NCBI GenBank assembly: GCA_000181795.3
Contig: CM012954.1
Span: 4,647,077 to 4,711,076 of the forward strand
Length of the DNA: 64,000 nt
Direction of reading: 5' to 3'
Source: Trichinella spiralis
Taxonomy: Eukaryota; Nematoda; Enoplea; Trichinellida; Trichinellidae
Shown here: positions 52,338 to 62,796 of the stretch, piece by piece
How positions within the stretch are numbered: position 1 is the stretch's first letter
Layout of the letters: each line of letters opens with the position of its first letter
Notes under the pieces: generated by a model
What the model saw: the letters and a program-made list of their open reading frames with translations, nothing else
What the model was told of the DNA's origin: nothing
The model's database searches: none
Made by a program: the position numbers and the translations under genes

Positions 52338-53533
52338 CGAACAATGACAAAAATAAGTAAAATGAATTTTCAATTAATTGTACATGTTTATAAATATAAA
52401 ATTTTGTGATAAGATCGAATTGTTTGTTTTGAATGATTTGAATTCGAAATTTTGCATATAATCACAATGCAAACAAATTTTCAGTACCATTAGCATTATT
52501 GATTGAACGTTTAGCACAGTAAGATCAAGCACTTTGAAAGACAAACTTTAAAGTGTCGCTAATGATACTGAAGTAGGCCTAAAAGTAGATGACAGAACTG
52601 CCTGGAACATGTTCGATTTTGTTTAAAACGTTTTCCGGCCATTTGTTCATTGCCGGATATGAGATGAATTGCCTAATCAGAAACCGACAAAAGTAATGTA
52701 TTCAGGCTTCAGCTGAACAAATATGATGTTAATATTTTTGGAAAATAACTACAATTTTACACAGTACACACTGATTATCCAGTTTCTTATTCAACAGTAT
52801 AAAAAGCAGTCTTCAATTAATGGAATAGCATTCTTCAATGTTTTGGAGAATGTTTCTGATAATTACGTTGTTATAATTCAAGTAAAAATTTTCAATATTT
52901 ACATTTATTACTATGCATGTCTCTAACTGGAAACTATTCTGCAGATGAACAACTATACCATATATATATATATATATTACCATATGTATTGCAAACTGTA
53001 CGTTAAAAACATATACGTATATTCCTTTATTAGCATATAACAATATAACAGTAAACATTTTTTAAAAGTATTCAGGTAATAAAATTCATTAATTCAAAAA
53101 ATAATTATTCAAACATATCAATCTTCTTACTGTAGCTATCCAAAATTTGAGCAATCAATTTTGCTGCCTTAGATAAGTGTCCTTGTACATTAATATAATT
53201 TTTTAAAGCGTTTTTGTTTTGTTATACGATATTTTCAAAATCAATAATCAATCAACTAATATTGGTAAAACCACTGATTACACTGGTTACAGTTAATCGT
53301 CGTATTTTATAAAATTGTTTAATTAATCGCATTTTCATTAAAAAGCTGTTTTTGTAAACAAAGGGGAACAAAAATAGACGTTATTGAACGTCTAAAATAA
53401 TTAACATTTCTAATTTTCTTTACACTGATATAATAACAAATCTCTATAGTGTATTAATTAAGAAATATAAAACAAAGTGAAATCTGTTTCTAATGTATGA
53501 TATTTTCAGGTATTTAGATAATCACAAATTCAG
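52338..53533. other. Intergenic, nothing specific seen
   Basis: AT-rich spacer between two plus-strand genes, with a (TA)n run at about 52962-52978. A TATTTTCAG acceptor near 53510 and ATTCAG immediately before the next ATG suggest 5' leader splicing of the carnosine methyltransferase-like gene. Confidence 0.5.
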
Positions 53534-54640
53534 ATGGCTCACATGAATTCACACCGTTCTTCCTTATCAGATTATAGCTTCATGACAGCAAAAAAGTGTT
53601 TTGAACATTACTATAGCAGTAGTTTAACCATTCTGCAAGAGAAATACAGCGCGTATAAAGCACTTCCAGAAAAGCATAAAGCTTTGATACCAACATTTTT
53701 TGAACATATTGCACGCATCCGGGAAAGCATAACTATAAATATGCAGTTTTTTACCCAAATATATACGACAGGTATGCATATGGTTGAGGAAGAATCACGC
53801 AAAAATACACTGCTCGGTGGAAATGTCACACGTATGACATGTGAGTTTGTTGTGGGGAAAACTCAGCAAATTTTACATGACGTAATCCGTGAATGGTCGG
53901 CAGTTGGAATAAGTGAACGGAAAAGTGTATATGGGCCGATTTTAGCTTATATGGAAGACTTGAAGAAATCGACTACACCAGAATCAATTAAAATTTTGAT
54001 ACCTAACGCTGGATTAGGACGCTTAGTTTGGGAATTGGCCAAGCTAGGATATCACTGCGACGCTTGTGAAAGTTCAGCTGCACACGTTCTCACTACAAAT
54101 TTCATGATCAATCACTCAGACTCGAATAGTCCCGTCACAATATATCCTTGGATTAATAAGTGGACAAATCATCGAAATTGTGCCGAGCAAATTCAATCTG
54201 TAACAGTTCCTGATGTCAGACCTGATTTAATCAGAAATGGAAAACAGTGTAATTTGGTCGCTGGAGACTTTTTAAATTTATACGTTGATGAACACGAAAC
54301 TTATGATATTATCTGTACGGTGCGTTATATTAATCATCCTAAGAAAATCCGAGATTACGTTGAAAAAATCTACGATTTGCTGAAACCAGGTGCAGTGTGG
54401 ATTAATATGGGGCCCATGCTTTTCCATGGTCGAAATGAAGATTCAAACGTTCGTGTACCTCCGTACGAGTTAGTTCGTCTTCATATTCAAGAACTAGGAT
54501 TTCATTTTGAAAAAGAGCAATTGGGTATACCAATTAATATTACTTATTATGATCAAAGTATGCTTAGCTGTACAGAAAAGTATATCTTTTTTGTGTGCCG
54601 AAAAGGTACACCAAATCAATCCAACGGCTTCATAGTTTAA
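53534..54640 (+). CDS. CARNMT1: Carnosine N-methyltransferase-like, intronless
   Basis: A single 1107-nt exon encodes 368 residues of the N2227/CARNMT1 family, SAM-dependent enzymes that turn carnosine into anserine. Family segments seen: IPNAGLGRLVWELAKLGY (155-172), IYPWINKW (203-210), GDFLNLY (244-250), LKPGAVWINMGPMLFH (283-298). Odd points: the SAM loop is PNAGLGR where the family has PGAGLGR. The usual G-N-E-x-S after the next strand is CESS (178-181). The FID segment that carries an Asp reported as important for catalysis (from memory) reads INH here. His298 is kept. The aromatic YYY motif near the C-terminus is reduced. All other multi-domain genes nearby have introns, so this may be a retrocopy or a fast-evolving paralogue. 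Substrate use is uncertain. Confidence 0.9.
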   Translation: MAHMNSHRSSLSDYSFMTAKKCFEHYYSSSLTILQEKYSAYKALPEKHKALIPTFFEHIARIRESITINMQFFTQIYTTGMHMVEEESRKNTLLGGNVTRMTCEFVVGKTQQILHDVIREWSAVGISERKSVYGPILAYMEDLKKSTTPESIKILIPNAGLGRLVWELAKLGYHCDACESSAAHVLTTNFMINHSDSNSPVTIYPWINKWTNHRNCAEQIQSVTVPDVRPDLIRNGKQCNLVAGDFLNLYVDEHETYDIICTVRYINHPKKIRDYVEKIYDLLKPGAVWINMGPMLFHGRNEDSNVRVPPYELVRLHIQELGFHFEKEQLGIPINITYYDQSMLSCTEKYIFFVCRKGTPNQSNGFIV

Positions 54641-54677
54641 TTTATTTACAGCTAACTTTATTGTTTTAACTATCTGA

Positions 54678-54683
54678 AATAAA
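54678..54683 (+). terminator. Poly(A) signal, carnosine methyltransferase-like gene
   Basis: AATAAA lies 38 nt after the stop codon, a usual distance for a short animal 3' UTR. Sequence match only. Confidence 0.4.
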
Positions 54684-55187
54684 ATGAATTATTTCTGATT
54701 TGTTCGTTCAAATATAAACCTGTAATTGATTCACCAGTAAACACCCTACTAGTAGACCGATTCATAAAATTAATTAACAGCTCAATTGGTATTGCAGTAC
54801 TAAATTACTGATTCCAATGCCTGCTGTACATTTCATAATTTGAGTGAATTTTAAAGAAGAATTCCATCAAAAAATTTGATTTACGCATTATCTTTACACA
54901 ACAGTTCTGTAGACTCAAACTGTCGTCTGATAAAAATTAACTAAATTTATTATTGACCATCATGAAACTTATTCAAAGTAAAAACTGTAAGTTTTCATAC
55001 GCTTAAATTTAAAGCGATTTAAGTTCTAACTTCATTTCAGCTAGTTAACAACAATTTTACTTTAAATACAGTGTAAATTGTACTTGCATTTCATACAGTG
55101 CATATTCATGATGCGTAGTATAACGTTTTTATTGATTTATGATTTTGCAATAGAAAAGCAAGTGCTGAATTTGCAGAAAAAAGTGAA
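54684..55187. other. Intergenic, nothing specific seen
   Basis: About 0.5 kb of AT-rich spacer between the methyltransferase-like gene and AP2S1. It should contain the AP2S1 promoter or leader. No exon-like frame is visible. Confidence 0.5.
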
Positions 55188-55861
55188 ATGGTAAGAATAA
55201 ATATTTTAAACAATAATATCATTTGATATTTTAATCTAAAATACTGATACTGTAAATTGTAAGCGATACTTAATGCTGAGTAATCTTAAATTTGAGATTC
55301 GATTTATTCTTATCCAAAATCGCGCTGGAAAAACGCGTCTTGCAAAATGGTACATGCACTTTGATGACAATGAAAAACAAAAGCTTATTGAAGAAGTTCA
55401 CGCTGTTGTCACTGTTAGAGATGCTAAGCACACTAATTTTGTTGAAGTAAGTTTATCCAATTCTGTTTGCACCTAACCAGTGTAACTGATATAGAATTTA
55501 GTTTCGAAATTTCAAAATTATCTATCGGCGATACGCTGGCTTGTATTTTTGCATATGCTGTGATATAACTGACAACAATTTATATTACCTGGAAGCAATC
55601 CATAACTTTGTCGAAGTGCTTAATGAATATTTCCACAATGTTTGCGAACTTGACCTTGTGTTTAACTTTTACAAAGTGAGATTTTACAGCAAACTGAATA
55701 TGACTATATAATAGTTAATTTGATTAGTGGATAAAAATGTTTTTCTGTCTTTGTCGTAGGTTTATGCTGTGGTAGATGAAATGTTTTTGGCAGGAGAAAT
55801 ACGAGAAACCAGTCAAACGAAAGTATTAAAGCAACTGATGATGCTAAATTCACTCGAATGA
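55188..55861 (+). CDS. AP2S1: Clathrin adaptor AP-2 complex sigma subunit
   Basis: Four exons (55188-55190, 55297-55446, 55502-55675, 55760-55861) give exactly 142 residues, the same length as human AP2S1, and nearly the same sequence ([58 protein letters not shown]). Exon 1 is only the start codon, ATG|GTAAGA. This small subunit belongs to the AP-2 core that links clathrin to the plasma membrane, and with the alpha subunit it binds dileucine cargo signals. Introns are 106, 55 and 84 nt. One change from the usual sequence is CICCD where most animals have CICVD. The longer open frame starting at 55273 includes intron sequence and is not the true start. Confidence 0.98.
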
Positions 55862-55943
55862 TTTTCGTGTTTAATTGAAGCATTTTTTCTTATTGAAATT
55901 TGTGACATTTTGAAATGGAATGTACTTTTCAAAGTATCAGCAA

Positions 55944-55949
55944 AATAAA
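55944..55949 (+). terminator. Poly(A) signal of AP2S1
   Basis: AATAAA 83 nt after the AP2S1 stop codon, the first hexamer downstream. Sequence match only. Confidence 0.4.
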
Positions 55950-56465
55950 ATTTGATGTTAATTTTTTTCAAAGGAAGTTCAGTCATTCAATACGATCGAT
56001 GACTTTCTGTTGTTCGAACTGATAACAAAAAAGATATGTGATGTTCTACAAAATTTTTGTTTTTTGAATACAGTGTTTATAGTAGTTGTTCATTAAAAGT
56101 TGTTTTTGAATACAGTGTTCAATATATTGTTCATTAAAAGCGAAAAAGTGCGCGCATGCTTATGAGCAGAAAATCACTACACAGAATGAAAGATCCGAAA
56201 AAAATTATCATTGTACTTGAAAAATAAAAAATTCATACTATTTAAATTTTATAAACATCAGATCTTACTCACAAACTGCAATACATGAATAAAAGAACAA
56301 AAATCCAAATGAATTAATACACTACAAAATTAACGATCTTGCATCACAGTATACTGTATCAGTTCGATATGCGGAATTGTAATTGTTTACTGGTTGCATG
56401 CTGGTGGAATTAGCATCCACTTAGAATAAGGGCGGTTCATAGGTGTTCTGACTTTTCATTTTTAG
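55950..56465. other. Intergenic, nothing specific seen
   Basis: Spacer between AP2S1 and the first RING gene. It contains a near-duplicate of about 40 bp around 56067-56100 and 56104-56137 (GAATACAGTGTT..TTGTTCATTAAAAG). A TTTTTAG acceptor sits directly before the next ATG. Confidence 0.5.
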
Positions 56466-56789
56466 ATGAGGGATTTTATTGATCTCACCCACTGCGATGC
56501 GGAAGAGAAGAGGAGATCGAAACGTGGTCAGAAAAGAAAAGCAAGTGCAGACATCTCATTTGTTGACTTGACAGATGACAAGACAGAAAAGTCTAAACTT
56601 GCCTGCTGCAAATGTGAAATGAGCATTCAGATTTTGTTGAAGAATGGTGCCGTTATTAGCAGTATTCTTTGTGGCCACGTGTTTTGCAATAAGTGTCTGC
56701 TTTCAATACCAACGAAACGGAAAAGTGGCTGTTGTCCGGTATGTGAAACACGCTTTCGCGAATCGGCAACAATAAAATTAAACTTGTGA
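56466..56789 (+). CDS. Small SIM-RING protein, RNF4-like ubiquitin ligase candidate
   Basis: A single 107-residue exon. Two SUMO-interaction motifs, FIDLT (residues 4-8) and FVDLT (32-36), flank a basic stretch KRRSKRGQKRK. A C3HC4 RING follows with C47, C50, C69, H71, C74, C77, C90 and C93. This order (SIMs, basic patch, C-terminal RING) is that of RNF4, a SUMO-targeted ubiquitin ligase that marks poly-SUMO proteins in the nucleus. The C-terminus ends soon after the RING (IKLNL), as in RNF4, where the tail helps dimerise and activate E2. The ATG sits right after a CATTTTTAG acceptor. A sister gene lies 2 kb downstream inside NUDT13. Ligase activity is inferred. Confidence 0.78.
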   Translation: MRDFIDLTHCDAEEKRRSKRGQKRKASADISFVDLTDDKTEKSKLACCKCEMSIQILLKNGAVISSILCGHVFCNKCLLSIPTKRKSGCCPVCETRFRESATIKLNL

Positions 56790-56893
56790 AATATCATGTT
56801 GAAACTATTTGCTCAAAGTAGCTCGATTAAATGCATCACATGTATTTTAACATTACGATATTGCTTCTCTTTATTGAGTTGAACCTTTTACTG

Positions 56894-56899
56894 AATAAA
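56894..56899 (+). terminator. Poly(A) signal of the first SIM-RING gene
   Basis: AATAAA 105 nt after the stop codon. Sequence match only. Confidence 0.4.
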
Positions 56900-57420
56900 G
56901 TTGATTACTGAAGTTTTGCCTACTTATTGCCCAGAATGATTTCATCAAAATGCCTCCGGTTTATAATGATTGACAACATATTCACAGAAAGAAAACTCCA
57001 ATTGTAATTAATAATAAGGCAGACAACTATCATACAATATGCTAAGATGACGAGAATTTGTAAAGTTCCACATTTGAAAATGAAAGTTATTTAAAAGGAA
57101 TAATTTGAAAATTTATGCAGAAAAAATTTCATTCAATTCCACTTTTACAACATTAAAATTAACAAAAAATTAATTTTTCCAACAAACGATACCGCTTTGA
57201 AATACGTCATTCAGTAGAATTCAAACATGCATATTTCTGTTTGTAAAATTTCTATTGATTTTTGATTGTTTGAAGCGTACTTTAAAAATCGTGTTGAATT
57301 TCCTTCATATTTTCCCATTGTTTTAAACATTCTTGTAATATGAAAACAATTATCCGCATACCAAGTTTACTACAGTACGCAACACGGCATTAGAAAATCA
57401 GTCTGCGTTCCGCTGGTAAA
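56900..57420. other. Intergenic, nothing specific seen
   Basis: About 0.5 kb of AT-rich spacer upstream of the NUDT13 start codon. It should carry the NUDT13 promoter. No other exon-like sequence is visible. Confidence 0.5.
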
Positions 57421-60400
57421 ATGGTAGGAAAGTTGAATAATCAATTATGTTTTTTTCATCCTTTCTAACGTGATACTTTTGAATATTTTTATTTCAGAAA
57501 TTAGTTTTGAAAACTGTAATAAATCGGTTGCTGAGAAAAACCACCTTATTGCACAGTAGTAAACGATTGACCAGTTACTTAGTTGACAAAATTCGAATGT
57601 ATGAATGGATGAAGAGCAATGATTCAGTACTTCTGGCCGAATTCAAAAGGGGGAACTTTGCAATTTGTATGGAGAAACAACCACTAATTCACTCGTTGAA
57701 CAACAACCAAACAGATCAGTACAAATTATTACAAATAAATTATGAATGTGCGTTTTTTTATAAAAATAATTTTCCCCGTGCTTATCAGTAATTATTGAAG
57801 CCATTAACAGGTCTAAAGAAAGTTCTGCCCGAATACAAGTTAAACTTCGATGTAAAAGATACAGCTCTTTTGGATGTAGTACCTATGCAGTCGACGACAA
57901 ATGACATTGAAGAAGAGTGGACGCCGGTTTTCGCGCTGAACATCAAAAATGCCTCAAGTGTCGGAACCAAAAAGGACTTAGCGCAGGCTTTGGGGGGAGA
58001 GTTTCACGATTTTCGGAAAGTATTTTTAGGAACGGATACAAGTAACGCAAAACTGCTGACAAAAGTAAGTTACTGAACTAACTGCATGTATGGAAATATC
58101 AAAATGCTCAATCGCGATGTTTCAGATGAGGAACATCTTTCGTTGGCACAATTCATTTCAGAACTGTCCACGATGCACGGCACGGTTGAACTTTAAAGTT
58201 TCAAAAGCCTCTGCAAAATGCCCAGAATGTGATGCAGTTTATTATCCCCCAGTACGTTACAAAAAATTTTCAGTATTGCACACTGGCAATCAGAAATGAT
58301 CGACTATTCTGTAGGTTGCGCCTGTTGCAATTACATTAGTTTCCACTGCCGATAAGAAATATCTGTTATTGGTTCGACAAAAACATCACCCAAAGCGTCT
58401 GTACACGGCAATTTCTGGATTTTCAGAATTAGGTAATGTACAATATAATACATAAAGCACAACCAATTTATTAAATGCAGATTTTTTTTCTAAATATTTT
58501 CACTTTAATTTAATTTTTACTATTTTAGTTCTTGCAACCGCAATAAAATAATTCAGTTCAATTTAACAATCAATTTTACCGTATACATGTATTACGGTAT
58601 ATAATTTTTTGACAATAATATGGGTTGAAATTTTTGAAAATTACTTAAAACATATATTTACTTGAATTTTATATTTAACAATATTTTTATCTGGGTTAAT
58701 AAGTTTTCACAATTCCAGACACCAAGTGTAAGTTTAAATTTGAAAGTATACTTGGTGTTAAACTTAATTATCAATAAGTCATGAGTTGTATAGTAAGACA
58801 ACCGATATTCATTTTTTTGTTTTTTGTTGCAAAATGAGTGGGGAAGTTATTGATTTAACTGAAGAAAGTAAAGACAGTGTACGAATCAGACCCTCTAGAA
58901 AGGAAAATCAACAAGCGATGGAGGTTATTGATCTTACGTTGGATTCCTCAAGCACTAGTTCGTCCTGCTCTAACGTAAATGACCTGCAATGTCCAGCTTG
59001 TTTCAGCAGCTTTGAAGAGATCCTCAAGGAAGGGAATGCAGTAATGACTACACCGTGTGGCCATGTATTCTGTGCGAGATGCATTTACACCGTTTTTTCG
59101 GGAAAAAGATCTCTGAAATGTCCTATTTGCCGAAGAAATATTACGGAGAGCAGTATGAGAAAATTGCTTTTCCGTTAAAATTAGTGATTATTTGTTTTAC
59201 ATATGTGTGTGTGTATGTGAAAAAAAAATTTCCGATCGAAGCACATTCATTCTGGTGGTTCGCCCGATGTGAAATCCATGGGTCGATGAGAAGTATCATT
59301 GTTTTATTTTATCATCATATATTTCTATATTGTGTACTTCAAGAATTGATGAATTGTACACTGTACTTTTTTACACATGTTTAATTCCTGACAGTTGAAA
59401 TAAAATATTTTAATATTTTATTACTGTAAATTCAATTTTTGCATCGTAAAAAGACTCCACGCTTGGTGTGATACTGATTCACTGACTTCAAGACGTTAAT
59501 TTTGTACTAATCTTATGCATTTTCTCGTTGGATCAGGTGAACGTTCATCTCAGACCTTAGAGTTATGCAAGTTGGCTTTATTGAATTGAACTGAATTGAA
59601 TTGAATGTAAAATTGTAAAAATATGATTACACTTGAAATGATTACGACAGTTTTACAAAGAAATTTCCTTTATATTCTCTGTGGATAAATTTTCAGCCAA
59701 CTGCTTCATTTTTAATATCGATTCGTGAAACTGTTTTGAAGTAGAATAAATAGTATTAAGGATTGTTCATTTTACGAGAAAATATGGAGAATAGCTGAAA
59801 GAACACGCAGAAGAGACTCATCTTCACTCAATCGTTTTATCAAAATGGGTATAATAAAATGAGTAGTAAACCTGAATTTGTAAATAAGTAAAATATACTT
59901 AAATAGCTAAATAATCACACAGTAAATTATAATGTATTGCTATTTTTCTGATGCTGCTGACTACAGTGACTGTTTGAACAAAATCGGAGTTTGCCAAAGT
60001 CGAATAGTTTTTGCACTACAACACAACACTAACCCTGACACGGAAAAAACTAACTGCTAGTGAAAACTGAAATGACAATTTAGTTGTTGATTCTACGTGA
60101 ATATTAAAACATTAATAATAGCAGATATTTTAGGTGAATCGCTAGAGGACGCCGTTTTACGTGAAATTGCAGAAGAAGTTGGTATTCTCGTGGAAAACTT
60201 CCAATACATGGGCATTTCTCAATCGTGGCCATTTCCTAACAATTCACTAATGTGCGCATATCTTGCCTATGCTGATCGAAGTCAAACAGTAAGAATAAAT
60301 ATGCATATTTGTGAGAGGTTGTTTGTTGTTTTTCTTGAACAACAATAATAACTAATTGTGTGTGTGGCGGATTTACTCACTGAACGTTTTTGTTTCCATT

Positions 60401-60612
60401 CTTAGATAAGCATCGATCGAAAAGAATTGGTAGATGCACGATGGTTTTCTCGAGAAATGGTCGCCTCTGCATTCGAAAATACACAGAATTTAGAAGAAAG
60501 TAAAGAAGAAGAAGAAGAAGAAGAAGAAGAAGATGGCCCACTGTTGATTTCATCAAAAGGAACAATTGTTCATGAAATGATAAAGTTTTGGTTATCTCAG
60601 AAAGCGGATTAA
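57421..60612 (+). CDS. NUDT13: NAD(P)H pyrophosphatase, Nudix family
   Basis: Seven exons (57421-57423, 57498-57747, 57811-58064, 58126-58251, 58315-58432, 60134-60288, 60406-60612) close in frame to 370 residues; human NUDT13 is about 352. Exon 1 is only ATG. The N-terminus is basic with few acids ([14 protein letters not shown]), fitting mitochondrial import. A zinc ribbon has C183, C186, C201 and C204. The Nudix box G-x5-E-x7-REIAEEVGI spans 246-268. SQSWPFP (279-285) is the NADH-pyrophosphatase signature. Such enzymes split NAD(P)H into NMNH and AMP. A nine-Glu run (336-344) is an unusual insertion before the C-terminus. The intron 58433-60133 cuts the Nudix box inside G251 and contains another gene. 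The apparent in-frame stop at 57789 lies within a 63-nt intron. Confidence 0.93.
58834..59178 (+). CDS. Nested SIM-RING protein, RNF4-like ubiquitin ligase candidate
   Basis: A single exon of 114 residues lies wholly inside the 1.7-kb NUDT13 intron, on the same strand. Two perfect SUMO-interaction motifs, EVIDLTEES (4-12) and EVIDLTLDS (30-38), each have acidic or serine flanks. The C3HC4 RING has C53, C56, C75, H77, C80, C83, C96 and C99 ([15 protein letters not shown]), and the protein ends KLLFR. It is closer to RNF4 than its sister at 56466, which shares the layout and spacing between RING residues. ATG 58834 is the first real ATG of the frame. An AATAAA lies at 59399. A role in SUMO-guided protein turnover in the nucleus is inferred. 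Confidence 0.8.
   Translation: MSGEVIDLTEESKDSVRIRPSRKENQQAMEVIDLTLDSSSTSSSCSNVNDLQCPACFSSFEEILKEGNAVMTTPCGHVFCARCIYTVFSGKRSLKCPICRRNITESSMRKLLFR
59399..59404 (+). terminator. Poly(A) signal inside the NUDT13 intron
   Basis: AATAAA 221 nt after the stop of the nested RING gene. If used, it would end that transcript and could also truncate NUDT13 transcripts. Confidence 0.35.
59405..60133 (+). other. Remainder of the NUDT13 intron
   Basis: About 0.7 kb of AT-rich intron after the nested gene, ending at the ATTTTAG acceptor. A GAATTGAACT-type short repeat lies near 59583-59605. No further coding sequence is visible. Confidence 0.55.
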
Positions 60613-60736
60613 CAACACAAGCAAGAAAATGTTAATAATATTTCTTCTTTTTTATTTCAACTATATATATATGTATGTGATGAAATTTTGTTTTCTAACT
60701 TTTAAGTCGCAGTATTTTAGCGTTTTATCTATCCAA

Positions 60737-60760
60737 CCATCCATCCATCCATCCATCCAT
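60737..60760. repeat. (CCAT)n microsatellite
   Basis: Six CCAT units between the convergent 3' ends of NUDT13 and TIMMDC1. Confidence 0.9.
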
Positions 60761-60772
60761 AGGGGAGTAAAA

Positions 60773-62551
60773 TCAGTTTTTGGAAACGTTTAGTGATGGA
60801 TCTGTCAATAATTGTTCTTGTTGTCTGGCTTTCAAAATTGCTCGAGCTTCCCATTTCGAAACGTTGAACTGTTTTTGAATTCCATATATTTCATTATTAT
60901 TCTTAATCGCTTGCCTGAAATCATACAGTTGAACAACACCAGCTTCGGTAAATTTCGGCTAGCATTTTAACATCATCAACATACAGTGATTCTCGAAAGT
61001 GTTGATCCCGCACTTGTTTGTAAGCTTCATCCAATGATTTTTTGGATATAAATAAAGCTGGACATACTATCACCGCAGAAGAACACAAACTTGAAAACAA
61101 AAATGAGAACAAATCATTTCACTTTTCATCAATTGTTGTTATAAAATGGCAAACAAACACATCGCAAATCTACCACTACCCTAGCACTCCACCTATAACA
61201 CCAGCGGCAAACGATGCTCGTAAACCCATATTGATACGATACAACGCACCGGCGAGAGCTTGATCGAAAAATATATATATATTATCGTTATTCATTTTTC
61301 TTTATTATTAATATGTGGAAATGATAAATAATACCTCCACTGAAAACAAAGTGAAACCCTTTCAGTTGATCTTCACAAGCTGCCAAACAAGCAAGAGCGC
61401 AACTAAACTGAACCGAAATGAACAACAACGCAACAGAAGGAAGGTAAAATTTGAAGAAAACATATTTAAATTACGTATAGGAAAATGTGAAAAATCCAAT
61501 TCGAAGACCCAAACGAATGCCACTTTTCCAAAATGAAACGAACAAGTGGGATTGCAATCGACGCTGAAATATGATCGAAAAACATTTTTCCAAATTATTG
61601 AAAAGAAGAATAATTTCAAAATTGGAATGGGAATATTTGTCAAGAAAAAAAGAATTCTTTTTTGGAAAAGCACAAAGCTCCAGTAGCTTTTCTGAGTTTA
61701 CGCACAATTGAAAATGAACACCAAGATGAGCTGTTCCTGCATTACATACCAAAGTAGTAAGTAGCATGGTGAAAAAAACACACTCATCCATCACACAAAA
61801 TGGAAATTTAGCCAAAAGTCACACGATGAAATTTTGTCAATGTTTGGAAAATTATTAACTTTTAAAATAATGCACCTACATCCCGAAAATTTCCATTCTC
61901 CACAAAACACAAATGCAAATAAATAAATGCAATGAACGAAATGCCAAAACCATAAATAACTACATACTAGACCAACTTGAGAAGCTGTAAAATAATTCAC
62001 GCACAACAATTTTAGTTGAAAGCGATATTTTTGAAATTAATCCACAAAAGTGTTTTCGTCACAACTGCACACAACAAATAACAACCTCCTCCTAATTTGC
62101 CATTTACAAGTGTAATGGGAAAAAGTAAAATTTCATCAAACATATATCATCGTTCACCGTTGCAATAAATGATAATGAAGCAAAAGAAAAGAAAAAACAT
62201 TAATACTTACGATTGCTTCGTATTTATTGGCGAACAATGAAAGTGAATGTTGCTCTTTGAAACGTTGATGTGCCAATGGTAATTCCGCAGTTCCGGCCAT
62301 CATGGTGCCAATGATAAATGTAAATAGTGTACTATTTTTCACCGCTTTCCATTCGAAAGAATCAAAGCCATACTCACTAGAATCAATACACATATGAATG
62401 AAGAGATAAAAAAAAGCAAAATATAAATATACTTTTTTAAAAAGATGGATTTCAATCTTAGCCAAGCTGTTGGTGCGGATACGAAATGTTCGTGCGGTTG
62501 GTGGGTAAAATCCGCTTCATTATTGTCAGTAGAAGAATTGTTTCCAACCAT
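60773..62551 (-). CDS. TIMMDC1: TIMMDC1-like complex I assembly factor
   Basis: Seven exons (62551-62433, 62376-62211, 61563-61475, 61402-61335, 61258-61180, 61089-60985, 60914-60773) agree in phase and give 255 residues; human TIMMDC1 is 285. Matching segments: FIIGTMMAGTAELPLAHQRF, FVSFWKSGIRLGLRIGFF, HFVFSGALAGALYRINMGLR, ASFAAGVIGGVLG. This is the Tim17-like four-helix pattern with Gly-rich helices. TIMMDC1 sits in the mitochondrial inner membrane and helps assemble the membrane arm of respiratory complex I. The C-terminal tail is charged and helical (QKQFNVSKWEARAIL). ATG 62551 follows a strong TTTTTTCCAG acceptor, so an upstream open frame reaching 62689 is probably leader. The GTF3C1-like gene ends 245 bp upstream on the same strand. 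Confidence 0.88.
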
Positions 62552-62796
62552 TATTTGGAAAGTTGATAAATAATTCGGGTGTTCTTTTTTTCTGGAAAAA
62601 AAATATCCTTTCCAGCTAAATATTAATAAATTCGCTAAAAACAGAAGCAATATATAAATAAACATGATCAGCAAACAAAGTTGATTCATAAATTAATAAG
62701 GATGATGCTTCCTTAAAGCAGAACAGTTAGTTTCGCATATTAGTATTGGTGAATTTTATTTTCACAAAATAAACAAACACAATAGAGAAATGCATT

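Noticed and set aside
57786-57797. In-frame stop in NUDT13 suggesting a pseudogene, or a 23-nt intron removing it
   Set aside because: A 23-nt intron shifts the frame and runs into stops. A 63-nt intron with donor GTGCGT at 57748 and acceptor at 57810 removes the stop and restores a family-like protein.
60940-60984. 26- or 50-nt micro-introns near the end of TIMMDC1
   Set aside because: Phase or donor quality is poor. A 70-nt intron GTATGT..TTTCAG (60984-60915) fits phase and consensus and gives an open C-terminus.
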